Shown one piece after another: positions 24,501 to 35,924 of a stretch of 37,522 nucleotides of DNA. Made by a program: the position numbers and the translations under genes. Every line of letters starts with the position of its first letter. Within the stretch, counting starts at the first letter, position 1. A model generated the notes under the pieces. That model saw nothing but the letters and a program-made list of their open reading frames with translations. It ran no database searches and had not been told where the DNA came from. The stretch is taken from contig LWCA01000238.1 of the NCBI GenBank assembly GCA_001642005.1, positions 1-37,522 on the forward strand, in the 5' to 3' direction. Origin of the DNA: Intoshia linei (lineage: Eukaryota > Orthonectida > Rhopaluridae).

Positions 24501-25609
24501 TATCGACCTGAACCAAAGTCATCAACATTGATTGTATTATTTGTAGGTTCACGTAAATAATTGGTTGGGAAATCATAATCATCAATTCGCCAAGATCTTG
24601 GTGCAAAATATGGCATAGTTTTGTTGAATCGCAGACTTTTCCACCAATTTGCATAATGTGTGTTTTTATCAAAGTATACAGCCGATCCGTTTATACTTGC
24701 CAAATTTGCTGACACGTCTGCAGCTGTGGAAAGGTAATAATACATTAGACCAGGTTGTCGATGCACGTCTTCGGTTCGGTTCAATTTTTGTAGAATGTAA
24801 CTATAATAAAAGGCTCTGTTCAACGCCATGTTGTGTAAATGTAACAACTGTGTTCGGTTTGAGTATATTATTGAACTCAATAATCGATTGAATCGAGGTA
24901 TCTAAAATTATACGCATTATTAAAAGTATACGAACCAACTCTTTTCTATTTTTTGTAGTATACAATATACCAGTGGTCCTTAACGTTTTTTAGGTCACGT
25001 CAAATAACTTTCAAATGCATTATTTTATGCATGAGTCAAACTCTATTCAAAATTTTAAGAAATTGGTAATTATACAATGATTTTAGGGATCTATATATCT
25101 CAAAAACAAAATCTAGCCACGTCAACACTTTTCTTTTAGTTTTCCGGGATTTTTTCTAATTTTTGGAAATAATATGGACCAAGCAAAACTAGTCAGTACT
25201 AACAACTAAAATGTACAATCTTGAAATAAATGACTGAGATAACCAAAATGTTCAATTATTAAATTGAAAATTGTGATATATATAAAGGGTCACGGGAATG
25301 ACGAAAAATTTTAAATTAAGTACATATTGAATGTATTTACGAATTATTATTTTTTACCGGTCCATAGGAGTTAAAAGTATTAGTTGTAGTTATGTATATT
25401 ACCTGAGCTAATGTTTCATAAGGTAATCTTAAATCAGACATGCTTCTATATTTACAATTTCTTGCATTGACACTTTCCATTTTCATGTTTATTTTATCAA
25501 AATTGTCCCATTTTTTCCAATTATAGTGGGCAATATTTACATTGATAAGGAAATACAAGATTAGGATCGAATACAGCATTTGAGAACTTTGAATATATAA
25601 TATTTTCAT
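21521..25609 (-). CDS. Secreted protein with two GPR158-like cache/EGF-like modules, no 7TM
   Basis: I model five exons read on the minus strand: 25609-25403, 24901-23292, 22354-21893, 21848-21731 and 21688-21521. They give 854 residues ending DSRLF and a stop. An N-terminal hydrophobic signal lies at about residues 11-27. Two tandem modules follow. Module 1 (about 75-410) has NKWIVSAVAPI near 287 and the line FVGVVVMDMDFIRIDLNPC; its cysteines are 333, 351, 357, 372, 374 and 407. Module 2 (about 490-854) has NDWVVTYSVPFF near 736 and FKGIVTVSVKLDDLDINQCP; its cysteines are 777, 793, 800, 815 and 817. Both match the cache plus EGF-like ectodomain of GPR158/GPR179 and fly CG31760. Several N-glycosylation sequons are present. 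No membrane segment follows before the stop. Binding of a small ligand by the cache fold is inference. Its 5' end faces the lipase gene. Confidence 0.8.
22355..23291 (-). other. Intron 2 of the cache/EGF-like gene
   Basis: This is 937 bases of AT-rich intron with no ORF or repeat recognised. The donor gtaatt (minus strand) follows the codon part AG, and the acceptor restores the reading frame at tyrosine 607. Confidence 0.7.
24973..25310. mobile_element. Possible degenerate hAT MITE
   Basis: The sequence CAGTGGTCCTTAACGTTTTT resembles a hAT terminus, and an 'aaagggtcacgggaatgacg' stretch near 25286 resembles the sequence that often precedes the opposite end of such elements. The right tip and target duplication are not recognisable. 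It lies in intron 1 of the cache/EGF-like gene. Confidence 0.35.
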
Positions 25610-26382
25610 ACTTGAATGATTTAGAAGTGACTTGGAAACTACATAGATGTAGTGTTGATAATGGTTAATGATAATGAAGTAAGTAGTGTTCTCCCAAACA
25701 ACTAACAGTTAGAAGTAATTAGTTAGAAATTCTAACTTAGAGTAATAGTTTTTTTATTACTATTAAGAGTCTTACTAGTGGCATATAGATCGAGACATGT
25801 CTCCAATGGCTCGAACTTGATAAATTAAATTTGACACAATAAAACAGTTATAATATTGAAAAATATATATTTTTTTACAGCTAAATACTGAATTTAGGAT
25901 AATGATACTCAATTTTACAAAAATTTTGTCGAGGTGCAAGGAAGGCTCGGTATGGTAATTCGGCTCTATGGAAGCTGTTACCTTACTTTTTATCTGAGTG
26001 CTTTTCTTATAAATTTTATCAAGTCTACTTGGAATTAAGTTTCTGATCAGCATTAGTAAGATGATGATGTAAATTTCAATGAGCTCATGTTAAGCTCATA
26101 CTACACAAAATAATCATATTGAAATTAATAAAAATTTTTCTGGTCACTTTATAATTGCTATTTTTTCATAGTATTTTGTTTTACTGTTGGCATAGTTTAT
26201 GTAAATTATATTATAATTGAGACAATTAATAATTAAAAACAATGAGAAAATAAAAATACATTCCATTAAAAACATGAATGTATCAATCATTGTAATCAAC
26301 TCTTCTAAATTCACAAAATTGTTGACTTAAAACTTTCACATTTCATAATATAGATTTTGAATTTAAATTTGACCATTTTATA
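25610..26382. promoter_or_regulatory. Shared upstream region of two divergent genes
   Basis: This is 773 bases between the starts of the cache/EGF-like gene (-) and the lipase (+). Both promoters must lie here unless untranslated exons extend further. It also holds part of repeat R3 (25890-25990). No core promoter element stands out. A 92-codon minus-strand frame here looks like chance. Confidence 0.4.
25890..25990 (+). repeat. Dispersed repeat R3, partial copy 3
   Basis: The block actcaattttacaaaaatt, tttgtcgagg, ctcggtatggtaattcggc resembles 11041-11140 and the end of 9195-9400. It is too short to define a superfamily. Confidence 0.4.
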
Positions 26383-28487
26383 ATGTTGTGTTTTTTATTA
26401 ATTTTAATCCTTGTAGATTGTAATGCAAAATCACCTATTATATTCAGTAATAATTACATAATATATTCAAATATATAATGTTAATAATACATGATATTAT
26501 TTTTACGTTATTTATCTAGTTCCAGGGTTTATGGGATCAAGTTTAGAAGTCAAACTTTCAAATTACACCTCAAACAATCCTGTTTGCAATCAGCATAAAA
26601 ATGGATGGTCCCATTTATGGATTAATATTGCCCAATTATTTAATTTCAACTGTGTATCTGAACAAATGAGGTATTTCACTTTTAAAGTTTATTCATTTAT
26701 ATACATCTAGTTTGTACTACGATTATACCAAAATATTGACAGCCAATAACAGACGAGGTGTTGAAATTCGTGTGACAGGAAATTCTTTCGGAAGAATTGA
26801 CGCTATTAAAAATTTATCCAGTTTTGATGATCCTAGACGTAGATATTATTTCTAAATTTAATTATCTTCTGATGTTAGTTTTTGTCAATGTGATGAATTA
26901 TGTTTATACCAAGAATTATACTGTACAATATGTATATAATAGATTAGTGGTGGCCACATTCCACAAAATTTTGAATGAAGCGGGCCACAATGTGTATAAA
27001 ATTAATTAGATTGACATATTTGATAGCTAAACAAAAAATATAGGCGTTTTTTCAATTTCCGGTGAAATTTAGAGTTTATATTGTTAGTATCACGCACGTA
27101 TAGCAATGCCATAAAATTGTTGTTATATTATGTTATCGACCAAAAATTTTTTTTTTTATATCATTGTCTTCAGTTTAATCTAATTAGAAATATACAATTA
27201 TTTTATTTAGAGATGGTAAAAGTAGGAAAATTTTATCTAATGCGCAATATTAAACATTTATTGCATTTTGTTAGATAACCATCGCGGGCCACTTTTAATT
27301 GATCGCTGCCCACAATTTAGCCTCTTCTGTAATAGATATTATATATACAATTTACCTGTATATAATTCTTCACATTGATAGATACATCAAATTTACGCTC
27401 ACATTAACAATTTAGTCAAAATATACAACAAATTTCTGTCATATTTCATGGATACTGGTTATAAAAATGGAGTGAATTTAAATGGAGCACCATATGATTT
27501 TAGATACATTCCAAGTAAGCATAAAACAGTCATCTATTGATTTCATTATTTAAACCGGGTAACTTTATTCTTAAATATAGACAAAAACTTTTATCGAAAA
27601 ATGAAACTATTAATTGAAAAGACATACACTAAGAACAATAATTCTAAAGTCGTATTAATTGGACATTCACTTGGAGGGTTGCTTTTCACACATTTTATCA
27701 ATGATCAAAATTATAAATGGAACGACAAATACATTAAACTTTTCATTCCAATTAGTACTCCCTGGTTAGGCACAACCACAGCACTGAAAATACTAATAGA
27801 AGGTAATGCTAATTATCGCAGTGTTGAATTGTTTATTTACATGCAAATATAGGAGAAAATTATGGCATGTGGTGGACATCACTTAAAGACTGGACAAAGT
27901 TGTTACGCTCATATCAAACAGGTTTATTATTGATGCCATCTGTAAAAAAATGGAATAAAAACCAAACATTGATTTATACTAAAAATGAAAATTTGACCAT
28001 ATCAAATATGCACAAAATATTTGAACGTTTAAATTTTAAATTTGGATATTCACGATGGCTTAAAATTCATGATTTTTTGGATAACTTACAAATGCCGCAG
28101 GTTAATACATTGTGCATTCATGGTTATGGTATTGACACTATTGGTCAATTAGACTATACCAATACCACACTATTTGGAACATCTAGAAAAATTTACCATT
28201 CTTCAGATGGAACCGTAGATAGAATTTCATTAAATTTTTGCAAAGGATGGCAACATGACAAGTACTACATGATTTACAAAATTTTTAATAATTCACACAA
28301 TGGTATTCTCAATAATTATAAATTGTATCGATTGATTCAAAGCTATTTACAGAAAAGTATACCTCATAAAATGAAAAAATTTGATATGGTTCAACGTGAT
28401 GTTACATGTGGATGTATATTGACCCAGAGTTGGATTCATTGTATATATTTTTTTACTCTCTTACAAGTAGTGTTATTTTGTACATAG
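26383..28487 (+). CDS. PLA2G15: LCAT/PLA2G15-family lipase (phospholipase A2 / acyltransferase)
   Basis: The family takes an acyl chain from phospholipid and passes it to water, ceramide or sterol. PLA2G15 acts in lysosomes and LCAT in plasma. I model six exons: 26383-26446, 26520-26670, 26711-26838, 27416-27514, 27581-27802 and 27853-28487. They give 432 residues, near the family's usual 410-440. There is a signal peptide (MLCFLLILILVDCNA), the first loop IPGFMGSSLEVKL and the lid cysteine pair with Trp between. The nucleophile elbow is GHSLGG (Ser177), then TPWLGTTTALKIL, Asp340 in SSDGTVD and His370 in NSHNGIL, completing the triad. Two things are odd. The loop residue that is Asp in PLA2G15 and Cys in LCAT is Phe25. 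The C-terminus (SWIHCIYFFTLLQVVLFCT) is hydrophobic enough to be a tail anchor or lipid-anchor signal. PLA2G15 against LCAT is not settled here. Confidence 0.88.
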
Positions 28488-29964
28488 TTTTTATATTAAA
28501 AATATTATTTTACAATGAAATGTATATGGGAAATTGTTGTTTGCCCCTTTCCTTCCCAGACATGACCGTGAATAGACCAATCTAGGAGGGCCTACAATTC
28601 TAAAATTTTAATAGACCATGTTGGAAAAAAATTTGGTATGGATGATAAATTTAACAATACTTTAAAAGTAATTATAGCAATGATAAAAATTTTTAAGGAA
28701 TGAATTATAGATTTTCACCCATATTTCTTTATTGGAAATGTGTAGACGTTAATGCACAATTTTTTTTGAAATTGTATCATTAATATTTTTATTTTAATTG
28801 AAATATTGGTTGATAATATATTAAAAATTATCTTTCACCGGGAGTGCGTAGATTTCTGGGATTGAAATTTTGAACTTATATCAATTGGAATAAGCTCTAT
28901 CAGAATAATCTTCTTTTTTTTAATTTTCGGACTGTTATTTCACAGTTTTTGTTTTAATAAAATATTTCGAAATTAAAATATATGAATACTAAAATGCTTT
29001 TTTGACCGTGAAAGCGTCATTTATTCAGATTGTAATATTTTGTGTGTTAACAGGATACAACTGTACAATATGTAAATTTTTTAAATTGTAGAGCTGTTTT
29101 CATTAAAAAAAACGGTCATTTAGGATTTTGGCCCTGAAGATAAATTTTTTTAATTTATATTTTTAAAATCCATATCAAAGTATATATTTTTTTAAATTCT
29201 CGAACTCGTTTGATTTTAAAAAACGGACAATTCGACTTTTTGGCAAGTATGATGTGATTTTGGGAAATTGAAATTTATTTTGGTAAGACCCCCGGAAAAA
29301 CTATAATTGAAATATGAACTTTATAAACTGTAAGACTGGTAGTTATTGAAATAAACGGTAACATAGAAACAAATATTGCATAGGATTATATATAGGTAAG
29401 GACATATTTTTGTAGGGAATTACGTATAACTTTTGTGTCCCTTATGGTAGTTTCGATTTTATTATGTCTACAATGTAGACTAATAAATGTATAATCTTAT
29501 CTATAAAATAAATGAAACATGCGGCAGTGTAGTTTTATGAATGACGTATTCTATTAGATGTATCAGATTTAATAGTAAACAATCAAAAAATGAAACTAAA
29601 ATAACTAAATAACAAGTGTAACAATAATCAGATAAAAAACGAATAATTAGAGAATTTTCAGACATAATCGAGGAAAACATTTCGAAACCAGATAAAATAT
29701 AAACAATAAATTTAAAAATTTAATAATACAAAAATATATAATTAACGATAAACAAAAATGAATATATAATAATTATAAAATAGTAAAAATCATCTTGAAT
29801 TAAATAATATATAAACAAAATTGATTTAAAAATGATTGATTAATTTGTCATTAAAAGTGTGGATATACAAAACATTCAATTTTGGAATAAAATTAGTTGA
29901 AAAATATAAAAGTAAATAATTTTCTTTAGATATAATTTGTTTTTCAATTAGATTGTAGAAATAA
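28488..29964. other. Spacer between convergent lipase and brat genes
   Basis: This holds the 3' ends of both genes and R1 copy 4. No coding potential is seen. It is very AT-rich near 29560-29960. Confidence 0.6.
28770..29402 (-). repeat. Dispersed repeat R1, copy 4
   Basis: It has the reverse-orientation block order of R1: tttcaccgggagtgcgtaga, ggaataagctctatcagaa, cttttttgaccgtgaaagcg, then the CA-poor end reading ataggtaagga. It is more diverged than copies 2 and 5 in its final 100 bases. Confidence 0.75.
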
Positions 29965-32478
29965 TTATAAAGAAAAAAAATTGGATTGATTGCAAGGTCC
30001 ATCAAGGTAATTATTATTAAAATTATCCGAATGCGTACGTACGGGCGTAGCACTACAGATACTTGTCCCAAGACTCCTGGGAAATTTGGGATAATAGCCA
30101 AATTTTTGTTGTTGAGTGTAATTATAAACATACAGTCTGTAATCCTTACTAGCCAAAACAACACATCCATCTTCCATTAAAGCGACATCGAAACATTGAG
30201 CATGTTTGACTTTGCTTTCAAATGCAGTTATCAAAGTACCGTTTTGTTGAAACGTGGTAATGTTGAAATTATTGTGATTGTCTGCGACTATAATATCGCC
30301 TTGAAAATTGATTCCAACACCAATCGGATAGTTTGTTAAACCTTTCCCACCAATTTGCCTTAGATAAGCGCCATAATAATTAAAAACTTTTACACAGTGA
30401 GCTCTATTATCGGAAATAAAAATTTCTTCCTTGTCATTAACTACAACACCGTTAGGGAATTCGAGATGACTACTGCAATTGAATTTGTATATAATTGAAC
30501 CAAATTGGTCAAATATGATCACTCGCATAACTTTACATTCTACAATAATGATTCTGCCTTTATTGTCAACAGTTACACCACGAGGGTGTTGTAACACATT
30601 AGCTCCAAATTTACGAATAAACTGTCCATATTGACTGTAAATTTGAATTTGGTGGGTTGGAGATCGTTCCGTGACAACAATGTCTCCAGTAGCCATAATG
30701 ACTGAAACTCTATTAGGATACAATAACTGGCCGTCTCGTTTACCGCACTCGCCGAATTGAAACTTGAATCTTCCTTCCCTATCGAAAATTTGAATTCTAT
30801 GGTTGTTTGTATCGGCTACAATAATATCATTATTAGCATTTACGGCAACACCACTAGGTTCGGTAAAATGTCCTTCAACAACTCCAAATTCACCAAACTT
30901 GCAATGATAAATCATTTTCTGTCTTTTTATTTGAGATTTAAGTGGGTAAATTACATTTCCATTGCCATCACCTTCAATTTGTCGTAAATCAGTATAAGAA
31001 TCATTTAAATTTAGACTTGGCATCATATCTGATAAATCTTTCGTATTATTCAACGCTATAAAATCGTCTTGATTGTCAAACTCATGAGTATTTGTATTCT
31101 TGAAATTATTTGATACATTAAACGGCGATTTGAATGAATTTGAACTATTTTTATTTGATAAATTTTCATAAGATTTCACTGGACGGGTTATTTTATGATT
31201 GGTCAAGTTAACTTTCAATTGAGTAAATGGTTTCAACAAGGGTTCAATCATTCCATCATTTTTAAAATTTGATTGATTGCTCATAACCGAATCGATATCG
31301 CCATAAATAGCATCAATCGATTTACTGGTAAAGTTTAATAAATTTTGTAAATCATTTGGATATACATATTGTAACCTTTTCAAATAATTGCAGGCGATTT
31401 GAAGTCGATTCATTAATGCGTACATGGAATTGAAACTGTTTTTGTTTCTATCAATTTTATTGTTTGTGAAATTAATAAGTTGCTGATAAATTTGGTTTTT
31501 GCTGGAATTAAGCAACTGTGTAATTGTATTAAATGTGGTATCTACATGTGAACGCATTTTAGAAACATAATCCATAGAATTTTCGTCAGAAACGTTTTGT
31601 AAATGTATATTATTCTTAATATTACAAAACTTTTCATTAGACGTGGCAATAAGAAAATTTAACTTGTCTCGCATTTCATTAAAATAATTTTGAATTGGTA
31701 CAATAACATGTCCATTATGGAAATTTAAAGAATATTGAGTTGGGCAATCCAAAGAATAACAACCTACACATAAATAAAAATTACAATCCAAGCAAAAACT
31801 TTCAGCTAAGATGGATGGATGATTACGGCACAATTTTCGAAATTGCTTAAAATCATTATATTGAATCGAATCCGTATACTTGACATTAATGGTTGGATCA
31901 AATGAATTAATTTTGGTAATGCGATGATTTTTATGATAACCATAATGTTTAACAAGACAAGATTCACAAAAAAAACTACAACAATCAAAGCACCGAATTG
32001 TTGACTTGTTTTTTTCTATACAACAGTATGTACACTTTAATTGTCCACCAGTAGAAATGTAGTGTTCCATTAAATTTAAAATTGTTTGGTCTGTAGGTAA
32101 ATTTTGACATTTCAAGTTTTTTGCAGTATTGGGAACATTACAAACTGGACAATATAATTTAGAATCAATTAAAACAATTTTTTCTATACAGGCCTTGCAA
32201 AATGTATGCAAACAACTAAGCAGTTTAGGAACCACCAAAATGTTATGACAGAAAAGGCATTTAAAATCATTTGGAGTAATTTTAAAATCTTCATTATTTA
32301 CATTTAAATCTGTAATCTCACTCTTGGAACTATCGTTCCTAAAATTAAATATTTGATCATCAAATGACGATTCAGAGGATTGGCTGTCCACAATTGAATC
32401 AATAGACTTGGCTTCGATTCGACGTAGAGGAGGTATACTTCTCTTTGATATCGACGAAAGTGCTCTCGAAATACTCAT
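29965..32478 (-). CDS. brat: Brat/NCL-1-type TRIM-NHL protein with RING finger
   Basis: Brat is a translational repressor that binds mRNA through its NHL propeller and works with Pumilio/Nanos-type partners; in flies it restrains neural stem-cell growth. This is one uninterrupted exon of 837 codons. In order it has: a serine-rich start; a RING finger at 74-113 (C74, C77, C89, H91, C94, C97, C110, C113); B-box 1 at about 149-189; B-box 2 at about 217-262; a coiled coil at about 265-420; an Asn/Ser-rich linker; and a six-bladed NHL propeller at about 522-785. The propeller starts KRQKMIYHCKFGEFGV and includes TERSPTHQIQIY, HPRGVTVDNKGRI and ESKVKHAQCFDVALM, nearly identical to fly Brat as I recall it. 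Drosophila Brat lacks the RING, so this is the fuller architecture. About 50 residues beyond the last blade are not in fly Brat. Confidence 0.93.
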   Translation of the reverse strand: MSISRALSSISKRSIPPLRRIEAKSIDSIVDSQSSESSFDDQIFNFRNDSSKSEITDLNVNNEDFKITPNDFKCLFCHNILVVPKLLSCLHTFCKACIEKIVLIDSKLYCPVCNVPNTAKNLKCQNLPTDQTILNLMEHYISTGGQLKCTYCCIEKNKSTIRCFDCCSFFCESCLVKHYGYHKNHRITKINSFDPTINVKYTDSIQYNDFKQFRKLCRNHPSILAESFCLDCNFYLCVGCYSLDCPTQYSLNFHNGHVIVPIQNYFNEMRDKLNFLIATSNEKFCNIKNNIHLQNVSDENSMDYVSKMRSHVDTTFNTITQLLNSSKNQIYQQLINFTNNKIDRNKNSFNSMYALMNRLQIACNYLKRLQYVYPNDLQNLLNFTSKSIDAIYGDIDSVMSNQSNFKNDGMIEPLLKPFTQLKVNLTNHKITRPVKSYENLSNKNSSNSFKSPFNVSNNFKNTNTHEFDNQDDFIALNNTKDLSDMMPSLNLNDSYTDLRQIEGDGNGNVIYPLKSQIKRQKMIYHCKFGEFGVVEGHFTEPSGVAVNANNDIIVADTNNHRIQIFDREGRFKFQFGECGKRDGQLLYPNRVSVIMATGDIVVTERSPTHQIQIYSQYGQFIRKFGANVLQHPRGVTVDNKGRIIIVECKVMRVIIFDQFGSIIYKFNCSSHLEFPNGVVVNDKEEIFISDNRAHCVKVFNYYGAYLRQIGGKGLTNYPIGVGINFQGDIIVADNHNNFNITTFQQNGTLITAFESKVKHAQCFDVALMEDGCVVLASKDYRLYVYNYTQQQKFGYYPKFPRSLGTSICSATPVRTHSDNFNNNYLDGPCNQSNFFSL

Positions 32479-35400
32479 ATTCTTTTTCTACAAATTTGTT
32501 ATTTTTAATTTTTTATAAATGACATACCTTAAACAGTAATGTAGTATAAATGCAACTAATAATAATAATTATCACAATTTAAATAAATAATACCTTTCGT
32601 ATTTAAATTTAAAAGGAAACAACAAAAATAACAAGTTTAATTTGTTAGTTAAAACAATGTAACAAATTCTTGAATGAGCGATAAATAAAACGCATGCGTG
32701 AAGTACACAAGTACAAAATGCGACGTGTAAAATAAATAGTACAGTCACTATAATTTGTCAGCGTGGATTTGACTAAGGCTTTGTTAAATTACATTTTTTA
32801 TATAACATGGATAATAAAAATAACTGATAGAGTGCAATATCAAAGTACATCTGATAAATGCACTTGATTATACAAAATTTTACTAGGTAATAAATGGTAC
32901 AAAGAATGCAGTTGCACCAATGGAAATGGAGCTGCCAATTTAATCGCATTTATTTTTATGACGCAATTTACATATTTCAGTGCAATACAGTTTCAATTTT
33001 ACAGACAATCGACACTATTTAAAACTCGTCTGGATAATTTAACTTGTTTAGTACGACTGCTTTAAACTATTGACTTTAGAGTTTATACTTTACATTAGTT
33101 TTGTATGATGTCGCATTTATCAAATTTTTCATTTACTCTATTTTTATTGAAATTTGCATTTACAATTTGAAAAATGTGAATTTATTTATTTTATTTTTCT
33201 TGTACATTTAACATGTGTATTAGGGTGTCACATTTAAAATTTTTTTGAGCAATTCAAAAACATACCAGGTAGATTAGATGTAATTTAATAAAAAAATTGA
33301 TGTCACTTGACATTGTTTTATTTCATTTTTTATCGTCTGGGATTGTGTTATTAGAATCTATAATCGAGTAGACTAAATTTGTCTGGAAATTTTTATTTAA
33401 ATTTCAATATTTGAGATACATTTGCAATTAAACTTAAACAATGAATCAATTTTGGTTTTTTAAAGAATTTAATGTTTAAACTAAAGTTAGAGACATTTGC
33501 CGAGGGCGTTATAATGGTAATATTGAAAATGCATAAAATTTATTTGGACAATTAAATGAAACAAATATTCCAAATTTAACGTCCATATTTAAATACAATG
33601 GAAGTTGTCAATTTGCTTATTTATTGCGTATCAAATTGTACTAATAGATTTACTGAACTGTCCATAAGCGATATATATCGAGTACTTTTAATTTTGCGTG
33701 CTTTTTCTGACAAATAGATTTTTTGGTATGTCACCATTTTCTATATTTCAGTTTATTGATAAAACAGTAAAAATAATCATCATTGATCAAGGATAATATT
33801 TATTTCAAAATTTGAATATATTTCATGTAAATAAGGTTCAAAATATCTGTTGAATGTATAAAGTAAACAAATTAATTAATATCACTTGTTTATCGAAATA
33901 TGGTTTTAGAATTTATTCATATTCATAATGTTTTATTAGAGCCAGAAAAAATATAACGCTGATGAGATTTATGGTTATTATTAAAGTTTTACTAATGTTG
34001 TTATTTAGATTAATTTTTTTTAAATTTTAATATTATCTAAACAGGAATACTCCCTTGAATACCGTGTACGAAAGGTATTCCAAGTTAGAAATTCTCACCG
34101 TACTAAAACAAGTTTACCGGTAGTTTTGATACAAAATTTTATCTATATTTTATTTGAATCTCACGTACCCTCAGGCATATACTTTTAGACCCCAATCGGG
34201 AACCACTGCTTTAATGTATCATTATTTATAATACATTCTGTTGACGAGAAGGTTATTCCAAAAAAAATTCCACGTTAACGAAATGAGATTTTTTTTCATA
34301 ACCAATTACACCGTTAACGTTAGCCTGTACCTGTATTGTATTTTTTGTGATTTGTGATTGTGATTGTATTGAATGTGATGATATATTCAGTATCTGCTTT
34401 CGATAAATAAAAAATATCAATTTTCTATCAATCATTATCTGAATCAACACTTTACAGGGTAGTGCACTGATATAAACACCATTGTGCATTCATATACGGA
34501 CCATTTTATCCTTCTTTACTTATATAATGTGTTACGCAATATTTGTTTGTGTGTGTGTTCCACTTTATTGAAATAACTACCAGTCTTAGAATTTTATAAA
34601 GTTCACATTTCAAATACAGTTTTTCCGGGACGTATAATAAGATAAATTTCAACCTCCCAAATTCATATTTTACGGGTCAAAAACCCCAATTGTCCTTTTT
34701 TTTAAAAATTATATAAGTTGGAAAATTTAAAAAAATATATACGCTGATACGGATTTTAAAATCATAAACAGCATCATAAATTTAAATTAAAAAAAATTAT
34801 ATTTTCAGGGACAAAACCACAAATGACACTTTTTTTATGAAAACAGCTTTAAAATTTAAAAATATGTACAGGTGGTACAGTTGTATCCTGTTAACACACA
34901 CAAAAAATTTCCATCAGAATAAGTGACGACTTCACTGTCAAAAAAGCATTTTAGTATTCATATATTTTTTTCCGAAATATTTTATTGAAACAAAAAATGT
35001 GAAATAATTAATGGTCTAAAAATTAAAAAAAAATTATTCTGATAGAGCTTATTCCAGTTGCTATAAATACAATTTTTCAACCTCTGAAATCTACGCATTC
35101 CCAGTGAAAAATAATTTTTAATATACTATCAACCAATATTTTTCAAATATTTTGATTAAAATAAAAATTGAAAATGTAAATTGATCCTACAATTTTAAAA
35201 ATAATGTGCCAATTTGTAGTCTTTAATTTCCAATAAAGACATGGGTCAAAATCTATATAATTCATTCCTTTTAAAATTTTTTTTATTGCTACGCAATTTT
35301 TAAATTTCAAATTTTCATTTTCAAAACATTTTAAATAAAATTTAAATAAAAACTACAACAACGAAACTAAAAGTAACACAACTTTGTTATTATCATTTTT

Positions 35401-35922
35401 ATAATTATTACAATCCTTTGCAATATTTTTTAAATAATGGGTAATCTGGGTTTTTCACTGTTAAATTACTTTTTTTGAGGTTACCATTTATGATAATGAT
35501 TATGAAGTTAAAAACCATCACAGAATTTATGTTGAATAAAATTGTAGGACTCTTAATTTTTACAAAAAATGGTAATTTGTGGTTTTGGAAGTGAAGATAT
35601 AAGATTTTGAAATTATAAATTATCATAATATTGATTAATTTAAAACTTTTTATTAGAATGTGTATTTGTTATAATTCTAAAACGGTTAGTTTGAATAGTT
35701 TAAATAGTTTGAATTCAAAAAAAACTACAATTGATGTTTTTGGACCTTGAAGGACTCAATTTCTGAAAATGAAATTTGCGCTATGACATCACTCTTGAAA
35801 AACTAATAGAAATATGGAATTTTAAATCTGGAACCCTCTTACTTTTTTAAATAAATGGAATTAAACAAATAAACATATATACATTTTTATACATGTATAA
35901 GGAAGGATAGAAATACTATAAA
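32479..35922. other. Spacer upstream of brat with repeats
   Basis: About 3.4 kb upstream of the brat start. It contains R1 copy 5 (34508-35196) and an isolated hAT-type right end (gggaaccactg, 34199-34209). The brat promoter should be in its left part. Short frames such as 34253-34489 (-) and 35408-35626 (-) show no recognisable motif. Confidence 0.5.
34508..35196 (+). repeat. Dispersed repeat R1, copy 5
   Basis: It starts TCCTTCTTTACTTATATAATG, then the GT-rich stretch. It keeps the full set of R1 blocks to GATCCTACAATTTT. It is one of the two most complete copies with copy 2, and the two agree closely over their last 150 bases. Confidence 0.8.
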
Positions 35923-35924
35923 TA

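Noticed and set aside
25775-26053. 92-codon minus-strand ORF
   Set aside because: It overlaps repeat R3, has no motif, and lies in the spacer between two divergent genes.
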